Source of the DNA: Rotaria sp. Silwood1
Lineage: Eukaryota; Rotifera; Eurotatoria; Philodinida; Philodinidae
DNA: 64,000 nucleotides
Direction: 5' to 3'
Assembly (NCBI GenBank): GCA_905250075.1
Contig: CAJNOP010000331.1
Location: 154,625-218,624, forward strand
In this document: positions 12,901 through 26,146 of the stretch, piece after piece
Numbering within the stretch: the first letter of the stretch is position 1
How the letters are laid out: every line of letters begins with the position of its first letter
Position numbers and translations under genes: made by a program
Notes under the pieces: model-generated
The model's input: only the letters and a program-made list of their open reading frames with translations
Database searches by the model: none
What the model was told of the DNA's origin: nothing

Positions 12901-14499
12901 TCATCAACAATACAAATCTCTAGATCTTCCATAGAAACATTACAAAAAAAAAAATATTCACTAATTCTTAACAAAATTTATAAATTTCATGTTCTCTTTA
13001 GTTCATATAAATTTTTTTTTCCACTATACATAAAATTAATATTGTCTCACAAGGGATCAAGGTTATATATATATATCAAATTAAATTTTTTGTTTTTCTT
13101 CTAGTTAGATCTCTCGAGAGACAAAAACAATATTTTCTTTTACGATTTATGAAAATGATTATTATTACACTAAATATTTTCAATAAAAGAAAAATAAATT
13201 TATTTACCAAATTTTTATAGAATTGTATAATTCTTGTTTTAGCTTTTTCAACAGGTTCACGTTCACCACGTATAGATATTTCATCTGTTTGTTTAATTGG
13301 TGGTGGTAAATCAATAGTAACATTATATTGTCGATGTAATTCATTAACAAGTTGATGACGAATCCATGGATGATATAAACATGGTATTGATAAACGTTCA
13401 AAACCTTTATTTAATTGTATATGATATAATTCAAGAATTTTTTGTTCACATAATTTAACATTATCTTTTGCACCTGATATAAGTATAGCATGTGATTGAC
13501 TATCTTGTCGTGGTACAGCTATACGTGTTAAAGTTTCTTGTTCTAAAAGTTTTAATGTTGCACCACGTGGACCAATAATAAAACGATGAAAATCTAATGG
13601 AATATTAACGGATATTTGTATTGGTTTTTGTAATTCACGTAGAATTTGTGCTTGTGCTACACGTACTTGTTCAGGTCGACCGGTTATAGTGACTATTAAT
13701 GTTTGATCTTTATGGAAAAATGTTATATTTGTAGCTAATTAAGAAACAAAACAAAAAAAAAAGTCCAATTCTTATATGAATAATAAAAAAAAAATTAAAA
13801 TTTTTACATGTTTCTTTTTGAATTCGTATACAAATTTTTTGTAATGGTGGTCCATTATAATTTAATAAATTAATAGCACCATTATTACGTGTTGATTGAT
13901 TACCAACACGTCGATTATTATCAGTAAGACGATCTTCGGGAGGAATTTCAATCTTTAGAAAATAAATAAACAACATTAAATGTGTTATTATTTATATCAA
14001 TAATAAAAAAAACAACATTAATAAAGAAGCCTTACAAAAAAAAAATCTCTCCTATTTCATACCAAAAAAGAAAAAGTAATATTAATCTTATTCAAACAAA
14101 CATAAATGTACTTAATTATTTCATATAAATAATTTCAAAAATTATAAATCTTATTAGAAAAAAATAACTTACAATTCTAGTTGTAGCTGATTTTTCATGA
14201 ATAGCTAGTTTACGTCGTCGATCTTCATCAAATTTTGTTGACGAATATAATGATGTTGTTGTATTAGCCATAGCATTTGATCCGTTTAATGGTGATGAAA
14301 ATAGTGATGAAGAAAAAAATGTATTTGAACGATTTAAATCTAATGAACCAGTTGAAGTCAATTGTGGAAATGCTTCATTATAATCTGGTATATCATCAAT
14401 ATCATTAATATTTGATTTTGATGATGATGATAAAACAATGCCAACTGTATCAGTTAAACCATTTTCTCTTAAATAATTCTCATCCCTTATCGAATCCAT
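6982..14499 (-). CDS. HDLBP: vigilin (multi-KH-domain RNA-binding protein)
   Basis: Seven exons: 14499-14173, 13952-13808, 13734-13208, 11181-10975, 10914-10492, 9662-7703 and 7103-6982. They sum to 3711 bases, an exact 1236-aa frame; human vigilin is about 1270 aa. All junctions are GT..AG. The N-terminus is Ser/Asn rich, with DDIPDYNEAFPQL. About 13 tandem KH domains follow. Visible GxxG-type loops include IIGPRGAT, ILGKKGAG, LIGKNQIR, IIGAKGKK, FIGKSGSN and IIGTRGQK. Others have lost the motif (LLAQNGSY, FFQNQRKL, IIGSRRRT), as is normal for alternate vigilin KH repeats. A Gln/Asn-rich segment and a short tail ending WGPPKRHK close the protein. Vigilins bind mRNA and ribosomes in the cytoplasm and affect translation, mRNA stability and chromosome condensation in fungi. 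The intron 11182-13207 carries a foldback element. The start ATG at 14499 is the first in the exon frame. Confidence 0.9.
9794..9848. repeat. short perfect inverted repeat in vigilin intron
   Basis: 19-bp perfect arms, CGGACACTTGCTCGCTATA at 9794-9812 and its reverse complement at 9830-9848, with a 17-base loop. The word GACACTTGCTC recurs near 24846 and, as close variants, around 58614-58655, so this may be a small dispersed family. Confidence 0.7.
12206..12815. mobile_element. foldback MITE with TTA target duplication (Harbinger-like candidate)
   Basis: A 610-bp inverted repeat in the vigilin intron. Both ends read CTAGGGAACATTCCCAG inward, and the arms match imperfectly for about 290 bp each (for example GGAGCGCTTTTCAG / CTGAGAAGCGCTCC, and TATAGCTTTGCTAACA on both sides). 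The element is flanked by TTA at 12203-12205 and 12816-12818. A 3-bp TTA/TAA duplication is characteristic of PIF/Harbinger transposons. No transposase is encoded, so it is non-autonomous. The arms have diverged by substitutions and small indels, so it is not recent. Confidence 0.7.
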
Positions 14500-17400
14500 G
14501 ATTAAATAACTACCTAAAAATATAAACAAGAAAACAATCTTTATATATTCATATTAATATAATAGTAAGAAAGAAAAAACAATAGCAAAGAAGAATATAA
14601 AATAAACTTAATAAAAGTAGGAAAAAAGAAAACAAGTACTCAATTTAAAAAAGAAAAAATGTCTATGTTCATTTAACACAAGAATAAATGAAAAATTGTT
14701 TTTCTCTTTTTTCTACTAAATAAGAAGACGAAAGTGAATGTGTGTTTGTAGAAGGTCGATCTAATGTTAATAAAAGAATACGAACGATCGAAAAAAAAAG
14801 AGAAAAGGAAAGAAAAAACAAAAAAACAAAAAGTACTAAAAAACATCTGTTCACAATATGCAAAAGAAATAACAATCGAAAATTTTATTTTTTTTCTTGT
14901 ACATGATAAAAGAGCACTTCTAATTAAAACTATTTTCTTTATATAAAAAAAAAGAAAAAATATGAATTATTGTCAAGTCTAGACTATTTGAAAATTTCAT
15001 TAAAAAACAAACAAAAATCTAGAACATTTTCTAAAGTCATTTACGATCGTATTCTTAAACGGATCAAGGTAAAATAAGCAAAACAAAGAAAAATTCAAAA
15101 AAATAACATTATGTACAATTATGTTTATGCATAGTTTCGAGCGCATAGCCGTCTGAATTTTAGTTATTAATGTACCACATTAATATGTGTCATGTTGATT
15201 TTTTTATGACAGATAAATAACATACTGTAAGCAAGTTTTTTCTCAAAACAAAGTTTTTTGTCAGCTGTCAATCTACAAACAAATTCGTTTTTTTTTTTTT
15301 AATATATACTATTCTAAAGAGAGAGTTACAAGTGTTTTTTTTCTTCATTCAATCGATACATATAGAAAAAAAAAAATCTAAGCGATAATCTTTTGTACTT
15401 TCAAATATTTATGATAATGAAAAATTACTTAAATCGTTTTTTCTTTTTCGTATTCGAAACTAATACAAAATTAATTTATAATAAGCTATGAAATTAAAAA
15501 AATAAAAAATTTTCCAAACAGATAATTTCCATTTGACAAAAAAAAATATTTCGTAACTTAACTTAAATGTTTCAAATAGTTGTGAAAGTTAAAAAAAAAG
15601 AAAATGACATAGATTATATTCGAAATTACTTAGGAAGAATCGTATAAATGACGTTTTTTTTTTTGTCCAACGATATCAATCATAGTCATAAATAAAATAT
15701 CTATCTCACCTGACATATGATTATTTTATTTACTGTAACATATTCGAATAAAGATATATAAAAAAAAAGATATGTAATCTTTAGAGAAATAATGTATAGG
15801 ATGTATGAATACACACACGTACTAGAATTTCTATCGAATGACGTCACACAATTAAAGAAGGAAAAATAATAAATAGATATGAATGGAATATACAAAAAAG
15901 TTATATTTATTTATTTTGAAATTTTTTTTTTTTCAATAGAAAAAATCTAAATTTCTAATGTAATATTTATTAATTATTCTAAATTATCTATGCAGATGAA
16001 TAGAAAACAAGGTTCGAAGATATTATTTTCATTGGATAAGAGAATACCAATAAAAATGATTTAAAGACAAGTGAAACAGATGTAATAACAATTAAAAAAA
16101 AAAGATTTTTTTTTTCGCCTTTTTTTCTTTGTTTTTAGATATTTGAAAAAGATCTAAATTTTTCTAGAATTAAATAATTATAATATTCTTTTATTAGAAG
16201 TATTTGATTAGTAAATCAATTTTTTTTAGAATTGTAACATATTTAAAAAAAAAATTTTTCTATAATTTTCATTTGATTGATAAACTTGACTAAAATAGTA
16301 AAATTCAAAATCGACTTTTTTTGTTTTTTTTCATTGGAATTTTTCTATTCTAAGTCAAGTTATCAATAAAAATTAACCATCATATAAAAATAAACGAAAA
16401 AAATTAATCAATTCTTTTTTATTTATAATAAAACTATAGAAAGTAATTTTTGCAAAAAAACTGGATAAATGGATCATTAAATTAAACTTTTCCTAATGAA
16501 TAACGTATATGGTGTTCAGGATTTTCATATTTCTGACCGGAAACGACATCTGTCTTGTAGTTTCCGGTCAAAAGGAATCATTGATTTGAATTATTATTAC
16601 GTGCTTTTTTTTAAAATAAAGATTACAGATGTAAGTTTGTTTAGCGATAGAATATTTGTTACATGATAAAGAATATAGAAGTCATGGTTATATTAGATTC
16701 GCTTACAATTGTGAAATGAAAACTATAGACTACATTTGAATTTCATAAAATAATAAATCTTAGCCTAACTACAAGCATGTTCAATAGATAAGTTATGAGT
16801 CCAACTGATAAACCATAAAATGACTATATAAATTTTTAAAAATATAAAGAATATATCTTAGTGCTTGATCAGATAGTCAATTACAAGACAAATAAACATT
16901 TTTGTTTTGCCTATCCAGATATGGTAGAACTTTCTTTCTCGGTTGATAGTTTTAGTAAGGAAGTTTTTTTTTAGATTCAATGAAAGAATGATAATGCTAG
17001 AATTATAATATTTTTTAAGACTTTGATTTTATCATTCTCATGCTTAGATACTATAATTATAGATATTTTGAAAAGTTATTCATCTATTCTATTTTCTATT
17101 TCTAAATATATTGGCATGTATTCTCAATGGAATTCATAATTATATGTCTTCTAAATAAGATAATTTTTATAAGCACGCACAAATGATCAATAATATGGGA
17201 GATATTTTTTGTCTCAGAAATAGCTAAAACTCTATAGAAAATCTAACAGATAATAGAAAAAATGTCATATACAATTGAATGATATATCTTAGAAAAGCTT
17301 TGAGTTAACGAGAGAACATATTTAGCTGTCGCATACCGTTCAAATTCTTATTTTTTCTATGAGTAAAATTCATTGAAACTACAAAATCACTAAGTGAATT

Positions 17401-17743
17401 CGGATTCATACATTGTCCAGGCAAATTTGCAACTATTTTTATAGGCTTTCGATCTTAAGATCAGCTACTCATGAAAAAGCACATGGGTTTGAACGGTTGA
17501 ACATAGTTTATCATAAGAATCCTTAATGAAATGTTGTTTGTTTATATTCTGTAAAATTATAATTTTTTATTAGCTCATAATTTTAGAAATGATCTTAAGT
17601 TTGTGAGTATATAAATGAGATGAATTAGTTGAATGTACTAAATGAATAAAGAAAAAAAACGTTCTTGTGAATTTAATTAAAAATATTTTATTATAATTAA
17701 ATTTAATAAAAATATGTTTTCTAGATTTATTATTTTTATCAAT
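14500..17743. other. intergenic region between divergent vigilin and TGFBRAP1
   Basis: 3.2 kb of AT-rich DNA with homopolymer runs and no supportable gene. It must contain the promoters of both flanking genes, but no clear TATA or other core element stands out. A short hairpin at 16534-16570 is listed separately. Confidence 0.55.
16534..16570. repeat. 11-bp perfect hairpin
   Basis: TGACCGGAAAC and its reverse complement GTTTCCGGTCA separated by 15 bases. It stands out by GC content in an AT-rich interval. It is too short to classify. Confidence 0.5.
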
Positions 17744-20700
17744 ATGACACTCAATATATTTTCAATTATTAATATTTGGTCTCGAAATAAGCAACCATAT
17801 GGTAAAATTGGAGAGGTAATTAAATATTATCTTAAATGATTAGAATTTATACTGTTACAAAGAAATTATGATTTCATGAGATTTTTACAATTTCTATAAT
17901 TATTCGAATCACAACGTTTTTTTTGTTTTTCTTTTGAAAAGAAAAAGAAGAACTCTTAGATTTGTTAAATATCTTTCGTTAGAAAGTTATTTCTACGTGT
18001 TACAAATAATTTTATTTATTTGCTAAAACAAAAAAAAAAAACTTATTCTTCAACAAAGAAAAGTTACCCTATCTAGATTGAAGATTTTTTTGCTGTTATT
18101 AGATTGAATGTATCGATACAAATAATGATCCAACATTATTAACAAACCCATTTGCTATACGCACCAATGATTTATATATTGGCACAATTGATGGGTAAGT
18201 TTTTATTCTTGCCTTATTGAACATATAAGTGAGTAAAAGAAAGAAATGTCGACTCGATTAAATGCCACTATCGTTCGTTTGCTTTTCTTGCCTAACAGCA
18301 ATGAGTGGCATTCAATTTTATTTCGAGGTCACAAAGATCACATTTTCTATGTTGACCATATTCATATATATATATATATTATATCTATAAGTATAAACAC
18401 CGGATCATAGTTAATTGACTTATTGGCGGTAGATAGATAGCTTGTGTTGTCATTGACATAACTTATATTTATCCTTGGTTTTCATTTATTTTTTATCAAA
18501 CAACCTACTGTTAATAACTCAAGGGATTCGATACTTTCATTTGATTTAGAATTTATTAATCGACATGTATGCGTTTACATTGAACAAAAAAAAAAAAGAA
18601 AGTAAATGAATCGTTTGTCCCTGAAGAATTACGGTACCACATATATATATAGGAAATTTTTTTTTTTGAATGCTTGTCGTATTAATCACCCGTCGTGTGT
18701 GCGTGTGTATTACGCGGGGAAAAAAAAGCCTCTTTTCCGAAGAAGAGAGATATCGAATTATATGTATAGCACTTGTGCACAACTTGCCAAATCTTCTTTT
18801 TTTTTTTTTTGATGAAGATAAATTATGGATATATTGAGACGATGTCAATGAATGGTAGCTTATGAGGTTCTTCTCTTATCCGCTTTCGACCATGGAATAC
18901 GATAGATAGGCGATGAGACATGTCAGTAATAGATCAAGAGTCATACGTCTGTATAGAATAATTTAGCACTAACATCATATGTTGAATATCGATATATATT
19001 ATATAAGAAACCAGAATGTACAAACAGCAAAGCATGTGCAATATTCAATGAAAAAAAAAAAAGAAGATGAATGATGGCTTATAGCTTATAATTGCGGTCA
19101 TTATTTAGTTTCTTTAACAAAATTTTTCTTCTGTGCGTGCATTTTAGTAATTTACATGTTGAACAACAAGAATGCATTATAAAAGAAACACCTTTGAAAC
19201 AATGACATACTCGTCAACAAAGAATAAAAAAAAAAGAAGAAGAAGAAAGATGCTTTTACGCTTCAGTTTGATTATTTGAATAGAAAAGGAATAGGGAATG
19301 ATGTATATAGAAGAAGATGTCGGAACATCCTTGGAAAAAAATAGCGGAAAAGAATAAGAGCGAAACAAATTGAACTGTCACACGATTGCCTGATGTCCGT
19401 GATTAGAACTGTTGTTTTTCTTTTCTCTAACTCTCTCTCTCTTTTTTTGTCGTGCCGTTCACGATCAGATTAGAATCCATATAAGAAAAAAAAAAAAAAT
19501 AATAATAATGACATTGTCATGCAAATTTTTATTTTCTTCTTAGATACAAAAATGTTTATTAGTTATTATATAAAACAGTTATATATTTCTTATATTTATC
19601 AACTAAAAAGAAAAAAAAGAAAACTGTCATATTGAAACAGGAAATAATCCATGACAATTTAAGAGAGATCAAACAACAGTCATTTCTTTCTTTTTTTATT
19701 AATGTGTCATCATGAGATAATTACAATGAAGTTATTCAATTGTTTTATAAAAACGAACAATGAATGAATAGAAAAAAGAAAGAAAGAAAGAAAGAATAGA
19801 AACGAGTTCAGACAAAATAATAATAACTGTATTTCGTAAGAAAATGAGTCTCATGAGTACAACATAAGAACGATAGTGATCGATTAATTGGCCTAGCATG
19901 AATCTCTATTTGATAGAAATGATGTTTTCCAAACGGATCTAGTTTCATGCTGTGATGTAATGTAATGCCTCCGCCTTTTTTCTTTTTTTTTATCCTTCTT
20001 TCTTTTTTGCATACAGTTAAAGCAACGGTCGCCTTTGGTCATTCATTTATCATAATCAGTAGTTAACATCAAACAAAATCTCTCGTAAATGTAAGGGTGG
20101 ACACTTTTTTCTTTTTGTTTCCCTTTTTCTATTGCTTGAACAAAAGACAAAGAAAGAAGAGAAAAAAAAAAAAAGAGAACAAGCAACAGAGAGAAACAGG
20201 TTCTATCATATTTCTGCATTGCCTTTCTTCTCCTTCTCCATCATCATTGTCTCGTCTCGTTTCTCTCGACATGTTGTGCACTATAGAGTGATAGTAATGT
20301 AAATTACGACTTTCTTCCTGTATATATCTATATATAAATATATACATATATACAATCATTGTTGTCATTTTAATTGAATATTTCATGATTATCAATCGAA
20401 CTTTAAATTTAATCGATTTTATCGTCATTATGACGATGTTAACATGCATTTTATCACAACAACAACAACAATCGTCATCAAATCAATTATTTCATATTGT
20501 TACAGCATTAAAACCATTTCATTCTCAACTATGTCAATTTAAATTTGAAAATTGTATTCAAGATTCATCATATGCTGATCAATTAGATACTGATTGTAAT
20601 ATATATTCACGTTTACGTGATTGTTTTCGTTCATTACTTGATGAATCTCAATGTATATCATCTCAACTTAAATATCAATATAAAAAAGCTAAAAAAAATG

Positions 20701-23700
20701 AATATGAAGCATGTGGTGTTATTTCATCTTATGAATCTATACGTTCATCATTGTATAATTCTTCATCATCGATATTGAAAACTACCTATCTAATAATATT
20801 CATTCTATTGATTATAGTTATTTCTTGATCAATTATTTCAAAAAGGAGAAGAATTTCTGTCTACATCATCCGGTGATTTTATGGTCGAATGCGTTTCTTT
20901 TTTTTTTTTTTTGCTCTTCAATTTTACATCATTATTCTTGTTGTTGTATTAATTAAAATTATGAACAGAAAAGATATTAACTTTGTATTCAATGATTAAG
21001 ATAAATAGTCAATACTAATCTCAATGGTAATTGAACTTCGTCTATTATATTCAAACATATTTTGTGTCCATAAAACAAAAATTTTTATATTTAGTTCGAT
21101 TAATTGATTTTTTTTTTCTTTTTTTTCTTTTCGTTTACGCAATGTTGCTGATGTCTCGTTGTTATTTGTATAAAGAAAAAGTGAAGTAATAAAAATCTTT
21201 TCATAGACAAAATATACATTATTAATCGTCTCTACAATTTAGTCTTTTTGTAAAGTGGATGTTATTGTACGTATACAAGTTCATTTAGCCTCGAGGAACA
21301 TTTTGTCAGTTTGAATATAATATTGTCAAAGAAAAATGTAATAAGACAAACGAACATTGAGATAAGTGGATACTTCGAATAAAATTAGATATTAGAAACA
21401 CCTGTTACATCTGCTGCAACTAATCAATTGATAGAATGAGACATAAGAATTTGTTAAATGATATGTTTTCTTAGTTTAAGAAAATGTCATAGACATATAT
21501 AATAATCTATATTGTAACAATGTCAATTAATAAAAAATAATATTTTAACATTGTTCTTTTCGTTCGATAATGAATAAATAAATTCTAAAGTATTTAAATT
21601 CTCTATCGGAGAAAAGAATCATTGAATATTTAATGTTATAAAAAGAAGAAAAAAAAACGTTGTGTTATATAATTTTATTTTATTTTAGTTTTGTTCATAA
21701 GTTTCGTGTACGAGAAAAAACATCTGATGATTCAACAACTAATGAGACAAAAGGATATGAATGTCTTTGTATTGGTAGTCACAATGTTGGAACAGTAAAA
21801 ATGATTAAAAAATCAATTAATTAATTTTCTTCTATTTCTTTTTTTTTAGCGTAAACCAATAATAAAAATAAAAGTCGTGAGAGTATCTCTTCATCGTGTA
21901 TTTACATTGAGTGATAATTTTCTTCAAATACTTGATAGTGATAATTTACAAGTAAGAAAAATATATTTCAATTGAGTATCATCATCTTATTTCTTTAGCC
22001 TATTCCTAATATAAAATTAAAACATGTTTCAACATTTAATATATCAAATACTTCTGATCAACATCAAGGAGGATATATTGAAGTAAGAATAAGATATATA
22101 TATATATGGTTCTGTAGAAAGAAAAAAAAATTATAGAATTATTCTTCGCTTTTGATTTCTTTGAAACTTTGATTCTTGACCAATAGCAAAATCAAAAGCG
22201 AAGAATAATTTTAGAATTTTTTACAGAATTATTTATATAACAAATATTAATTTAGATATGTGTATCAACAAAACGAAATAAAGTACAAATTTATCGATTA
22301 GATAAAGTAAATATTAATTTAATACATGAAATATCCGTTCAAGATTCGTTCATATCAATTGTATGTTTAATTATCGGAAGTCTGTTTTGTTTATTTTAAT
22401 TGATGTTTTTTTCTAGACAATGGATGATCATGGTATTATAGGATGTTCTGAAACAGAATATTTTTCTTATGATCCATCAAATAGTAATGATCGTCGATCA
22501 ATAGGATCTTTTACGAGTATATTTAAATTAGATGATCCTAATATAACAACTTGTTTTACTAATATTTCTCCGGTAAGTATTTTTCAGTGTTGAATTTAGA
22601 TTGCAGAGTTGCACGCATTACATATACGAATAATTTGAATAACGGTATTTTGATCTGAGATTTTGCCTACAGACAGAATAGAAAAATCTAGTATCTTTCG
22701 TGAAGTACGAGTGATTTTTGAAATGTTGATATCTCGAGAAGGAAATATTCATTTGAAGTAAAATTTTTAGAAAATTCTATTTGCAAATAGATTTTTCTAT
22801 GAGCAAAATCTTAAGTCGAAATACCATATCTCATAGGCTAAGTTTCTAGAAAACAAAAAAGACCGATGAGGATTTATCCTTTAGAGTTTTTTTTATATCT
22901 CACTGGAATTTACGAGTTCGAATTCAAAAGCAATTGATTAGTTGAAAACATTCTCTCGTCAACTCAAACAAATTCAATTCATAACAGCGAATTCTTTATA
23001 TTTTTAGGGACAATATTTACTTAATGGTCCTAATGTTGGTGTTACAACATCTTTACAAGGTATGAGTCAACGTGCTCCAATTATGTTTGTCAGTTCACCT
23101 ATGAATTTTATTTATTCACATCCTTATTTAATTGTTCTTGTCAGAGATTATATACATATATATAGGTATTGATTTTCTTTAAGTTTTTTAAAAACAAAAT
23201 ATTCTATAAATTTTATTTTAGTTATTTAGATGATCAACTTAAACAAGAAATACCATTAAAATATTGTCGAACATTAGTAACAATGCAACAAGAAAATATT
23301 AAAAATATTATTGTTACTAATAAAGATAATATTTATTTACTTGTACCACTTAGTCTTGAAGAACAAATTGAACAATTATTAAATAGTTATCGTTTACAAG
23401 AAGCATTAACATTAGCAGAAAGTAGTTGTTCATCAATTAAACAACATAATACAAATCGTCTTGTTTTATCAACAAAAAAACGTATTGCATTTATTGAATT
23501 TAATGCAATGAATGTTGTTCGTGCATTAAATTTATTCGATGATATTAATTTAGATTTTCATGATGTGAGAAGAAAAAAAAAAATTTTATTTTTATCTTAT
23601 AAAAATAAATCTTTTAATTTTATTTAGATTATGTCACAAATACCAAATTTTTTACCATTAAATTCTCCATGGTCAAATATAGATGAAAATATTAAACATC

Positions 23701-26146
23701 AATATAGTCAATGGTTAAATGCATTTTGTGATTATATGATAAAAAAATCAGTAGAATTTTCTCGTCAACCAGTAAGCGAAAAAAAAAAACGACAACTCCC
23801 GAAAGAATAAATATGTCATATTGGAAATCATTTTAAAGAAATAGCTATAAGTTGATGAACTTTTTCAAGAATCCTTGATATTACGAAGATAAAGTTTTTC
23901 TTTTTTAGTCAGATATGTAATTTCTTTTTGGTTGTTTTTTTTTTAAGGACTACTATCCAGCTTTATTAAAAGCATATTTAATTGTTAAATCTCGTGAACT
24001 AATCATTGAATTTATTCAAATAAATTCTTCATACATTCCAGTTGATTATTGTAAAATTCTTATTGATGCACAACATTATCATGCTGCAGCATTACTCTAT
24101 TCTACACATGAAAAACATCAACAAGCAATTGATATATGGAAAAAGTAATGCATAATATATTTATATATATTATTTAAATCTATCTAGTGATCTTTCTATT
24201 TAGCGTAGACTTGTATCGAATGAATATTCGAATGATGATATATTTCCTGGTGTATGGATTATTGCAAAATATATACTTGAACGAAATATTGATCGTTTAT
24301 TAGAATTTTCTACTGCAACATGGTTATTAGAACAAAATGAAGAAGAATTAGCATTAAAAGTAATATAATTAATATCTTCTTTACATAGAAAAAATAAAAA
24401 AACAAGAAAAACAAATATAATTTTCAGATATTTACTAGTAAACATCAAAGTGAATCAAATAATGATCCATTCTCTTCAACTCGAGTTATTAATTTAATAA
24501 AAACACATCCAACAGCATTAGTAACTTATCTTGAATATGCTGTATTTAATCTTAAAATTGAAGTAAGTTTTAAAAAAAAAGAATCGAGATTCTTTCTGAA
24601 TTCATGAATATATTCATGTTCGATTGATATTCTGTTCTTCTTTCTTTTTTTGTTTTTTTGGATTATATAACAATTCATACGATTGATTCTATGAGTTAAC
24701 ACACATATACATAAAAAGATTGTAGTTTAGTCTCAATTTTTGAAAATTTGAATAATAAATGTAATACAAAAAATAAGACAAACATTAATCATTGTCTAAA
24801 AATAAATAGAAACACTGAATCGATATCTCATGACAGATACTTCCATGACACTTGCTCCCCTATGAGCAATGAACAGAATTCTTACTGATAAAAAGTACAA
24901 GGTGTAAATATATAGCATTCAGATGGAGAAATTACTAACAGAATAATAAATATCTTATTAATTATACAAACAATAGAACTTATGTGTGAGTGCTGATATA
25001 ATTGCAGAAGTTACAAATAAACTTATAGTATTTGAATTGTGATTATGAATGAATGATGACTGATTTGGTTCACAAACTTATATTTGCTACTATCGATTTC
25101 ACATGATTTATATGTTGGTGTCATGGTGTTTTTTGTAGCATCATAATATGAATCTAGTGATTTATTCATACGCTTTTTTTTAAAGCTTGTCTATTTGAGA
25201 ATGTTTTGTTGAAATATAAAAAATCTTGTTATTTTTAGACTGATGAAATTCATACAATGTTAGTTAATATTTATCTTGATCAAATTTTATCAAAATCTGA
25301 TAATGATAACGAACAAACACGGTTCGATAATAATTAATCTTTGATTTTATATACTTTTTTTATTTCATAAATTCTAGTTCTAAACTACAAGCATTTATAA
25401 TTACATCGAATTCTTATCGTGTTCAAAGTGTTTTAAATCGAGTTAATCAAACAAATCGATTACAACGTGAAGTAGCTCTTCTCTATGGCAAAGTATAGTT
25501 TTTTTCCTAATGACCTATCTTTTTTTTTTCTATTTAATTTTGAATTTGTAGATGAATAATTTTGAACAAGCTTTTCGAATACTTGTCGATGATCTTCAAG
25601 ATTTTGAATATGCTGAAAATTATTGTATAGCTTTATCACAAGGAAAATCAAGTGATGATCGAAAAATAGTTGCACATGTTTTATTTAAAGTTTTTCTTAA
25701 TTCATTAAACAAGTAATATTATCTTGTAAAGATATTTTATTTATTTGTTTTTCTATTTATAAACAACAATATTTAGATATCCAAATGAAATAAAATCAGC
25801 ATTACTTCGTCTTCTTTGTAATAATGAAATTGAATTTGATTTTATTGAAGTTTTACAACGTTTACCATCTCATTGGTCTTTAGCATCATTATCTCAAATT
25901 CTTTTACGTGCCTTACGTACTTATTCATATACTCAACGAGCATCGAAAATAGAATCATCTTTAATTCGTGTACAAAATGAAAAATTAAATATACGATTGC
26001 GTCAATTAAAATCTTTAAATACAATAGTTAATGAACAACGTCAATGTAAACATTGTTTACAACAATTTTATGAAACATCATGTGTTATTTATGAAGATGG
26101 AAGTCAAGTTCATGTTCATTGTGCAAAAAAATATAATCGAAATTAA
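17744..26146 (+). CDS. TGFBRAP1: TGF-beta receptor-associated protein 1 / Vps3-like CORVET subunit
   Basis: Seventeen exons: 17744-17815, 18103-18194, 21689-21794, 21850-21951, 21999-22082, 22256-22360, 22417-22572, 23008-23165, 23222-23564, 23628-23771, 23948-24144, 24209-24359, 24428-24562, 25239-25321, 25378-25492, 25552-25712 and 25777-26146. The sum is 2574 bases (857 aa; human TGFBRAP1 is 860 aa). The N-terminal CNH-type beta-propeller is recognisable (LYIGTIDGFVHKF, then MSQRAPIMF). A Vps39-type helical clathrin-repeat region follows (VPLSLEEQIEQLL, KTHPTALVTYLEY). The C-terminal zinc-finger-like end is CKHC..F...C with a final HVHC. The family is the Rab5-facing subunit of the CORVET tether for early-endosome fusion. 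The start MTLNIFSI was preferred over an in-frame ATG 30 bases upstream because it aligns with the family N-terminus. Intron 2 is 3.5 kb and contains a separate gene. Confidence 0.93.
18195..20330. other. TGFBRAP1 intron 2, upstream part
   Basis: Non-coding and AT-rich, with simple repeats (GAAA tetranucleotides at about 19773-19796, CT and poly-T tracts). No gene supported; short open frames on both strands here are low-complexity. Confidence 0.5.
20331..20340 (+). promoter_or_regulatory. TATA-like element of nested gene
   Basis: TATATAAATA, 45 bases upstream of the ATG at 20385, inside a longer TA-rich run (20321-20353), so exact placement is uncertain. Confidence 0.35.
20385..20828 (+). 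CDS. small Cys-containing secreted/GPI-anchored protein nested in TGFBRAP1 intron 2
   Basis: A 147-aa single-exon frame on the host gene's strand. Residues about 8-24 form a signal-peptide core (LIDFIVIMTMLTCILS), followed by a poly-Gln/Ser stretch. The middle carries six cysteines (CQFKFENC, DTDC, LRDC, ESQC, EACG), suggesting a small disulfide-bonded ectodomain. The C-terminus is Ser-rich and then strongly hydrophobic (TTYLIIFILLIIVIS) with no cytoplasmic tail, the pattern of a GPI-attachment signal. I do not recognise the family. Codon use is ordinary and clearly coding compared with the surrounding intron. It could alternatively be a type I membrane protein. Its position inside an intron implies its own promoter. 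Confidence 0.65.
   Translation: MIINRTLNLIDFIVIMTMLTCILSQQQQQSSSNQLFHIVTALKPFHSQLCQFKFENCIQDSSYADQLDTDCNIYSRLRDCFRSLLDESQCISSQLKYQYKKAKKNEYEACGVISSYESIRSSLYNSSSSILKTTYLIIFILLIIVIS
20832..21688. other. TGFBRAP1 intron 2, downstream part
   Basis: AT-rich, holding the presumed 3' UTR of the nested gene and the splice acceptor at 21688. No other feature seen. Confidence 0.5.
22137..22210. repeat. perfect 22-bp inverted repeat in TGFBRAP1 intron
   Basis: AATTATTCTTCGCTTTTGAT.. at 22137-22158 is repeated in reverse complement at 22189-22210, leaving a 30-base loop. It lies wholly within the intron 22083-22255 and would form a strong hairpin in the pre-mRNA. Confidence 0.75.
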
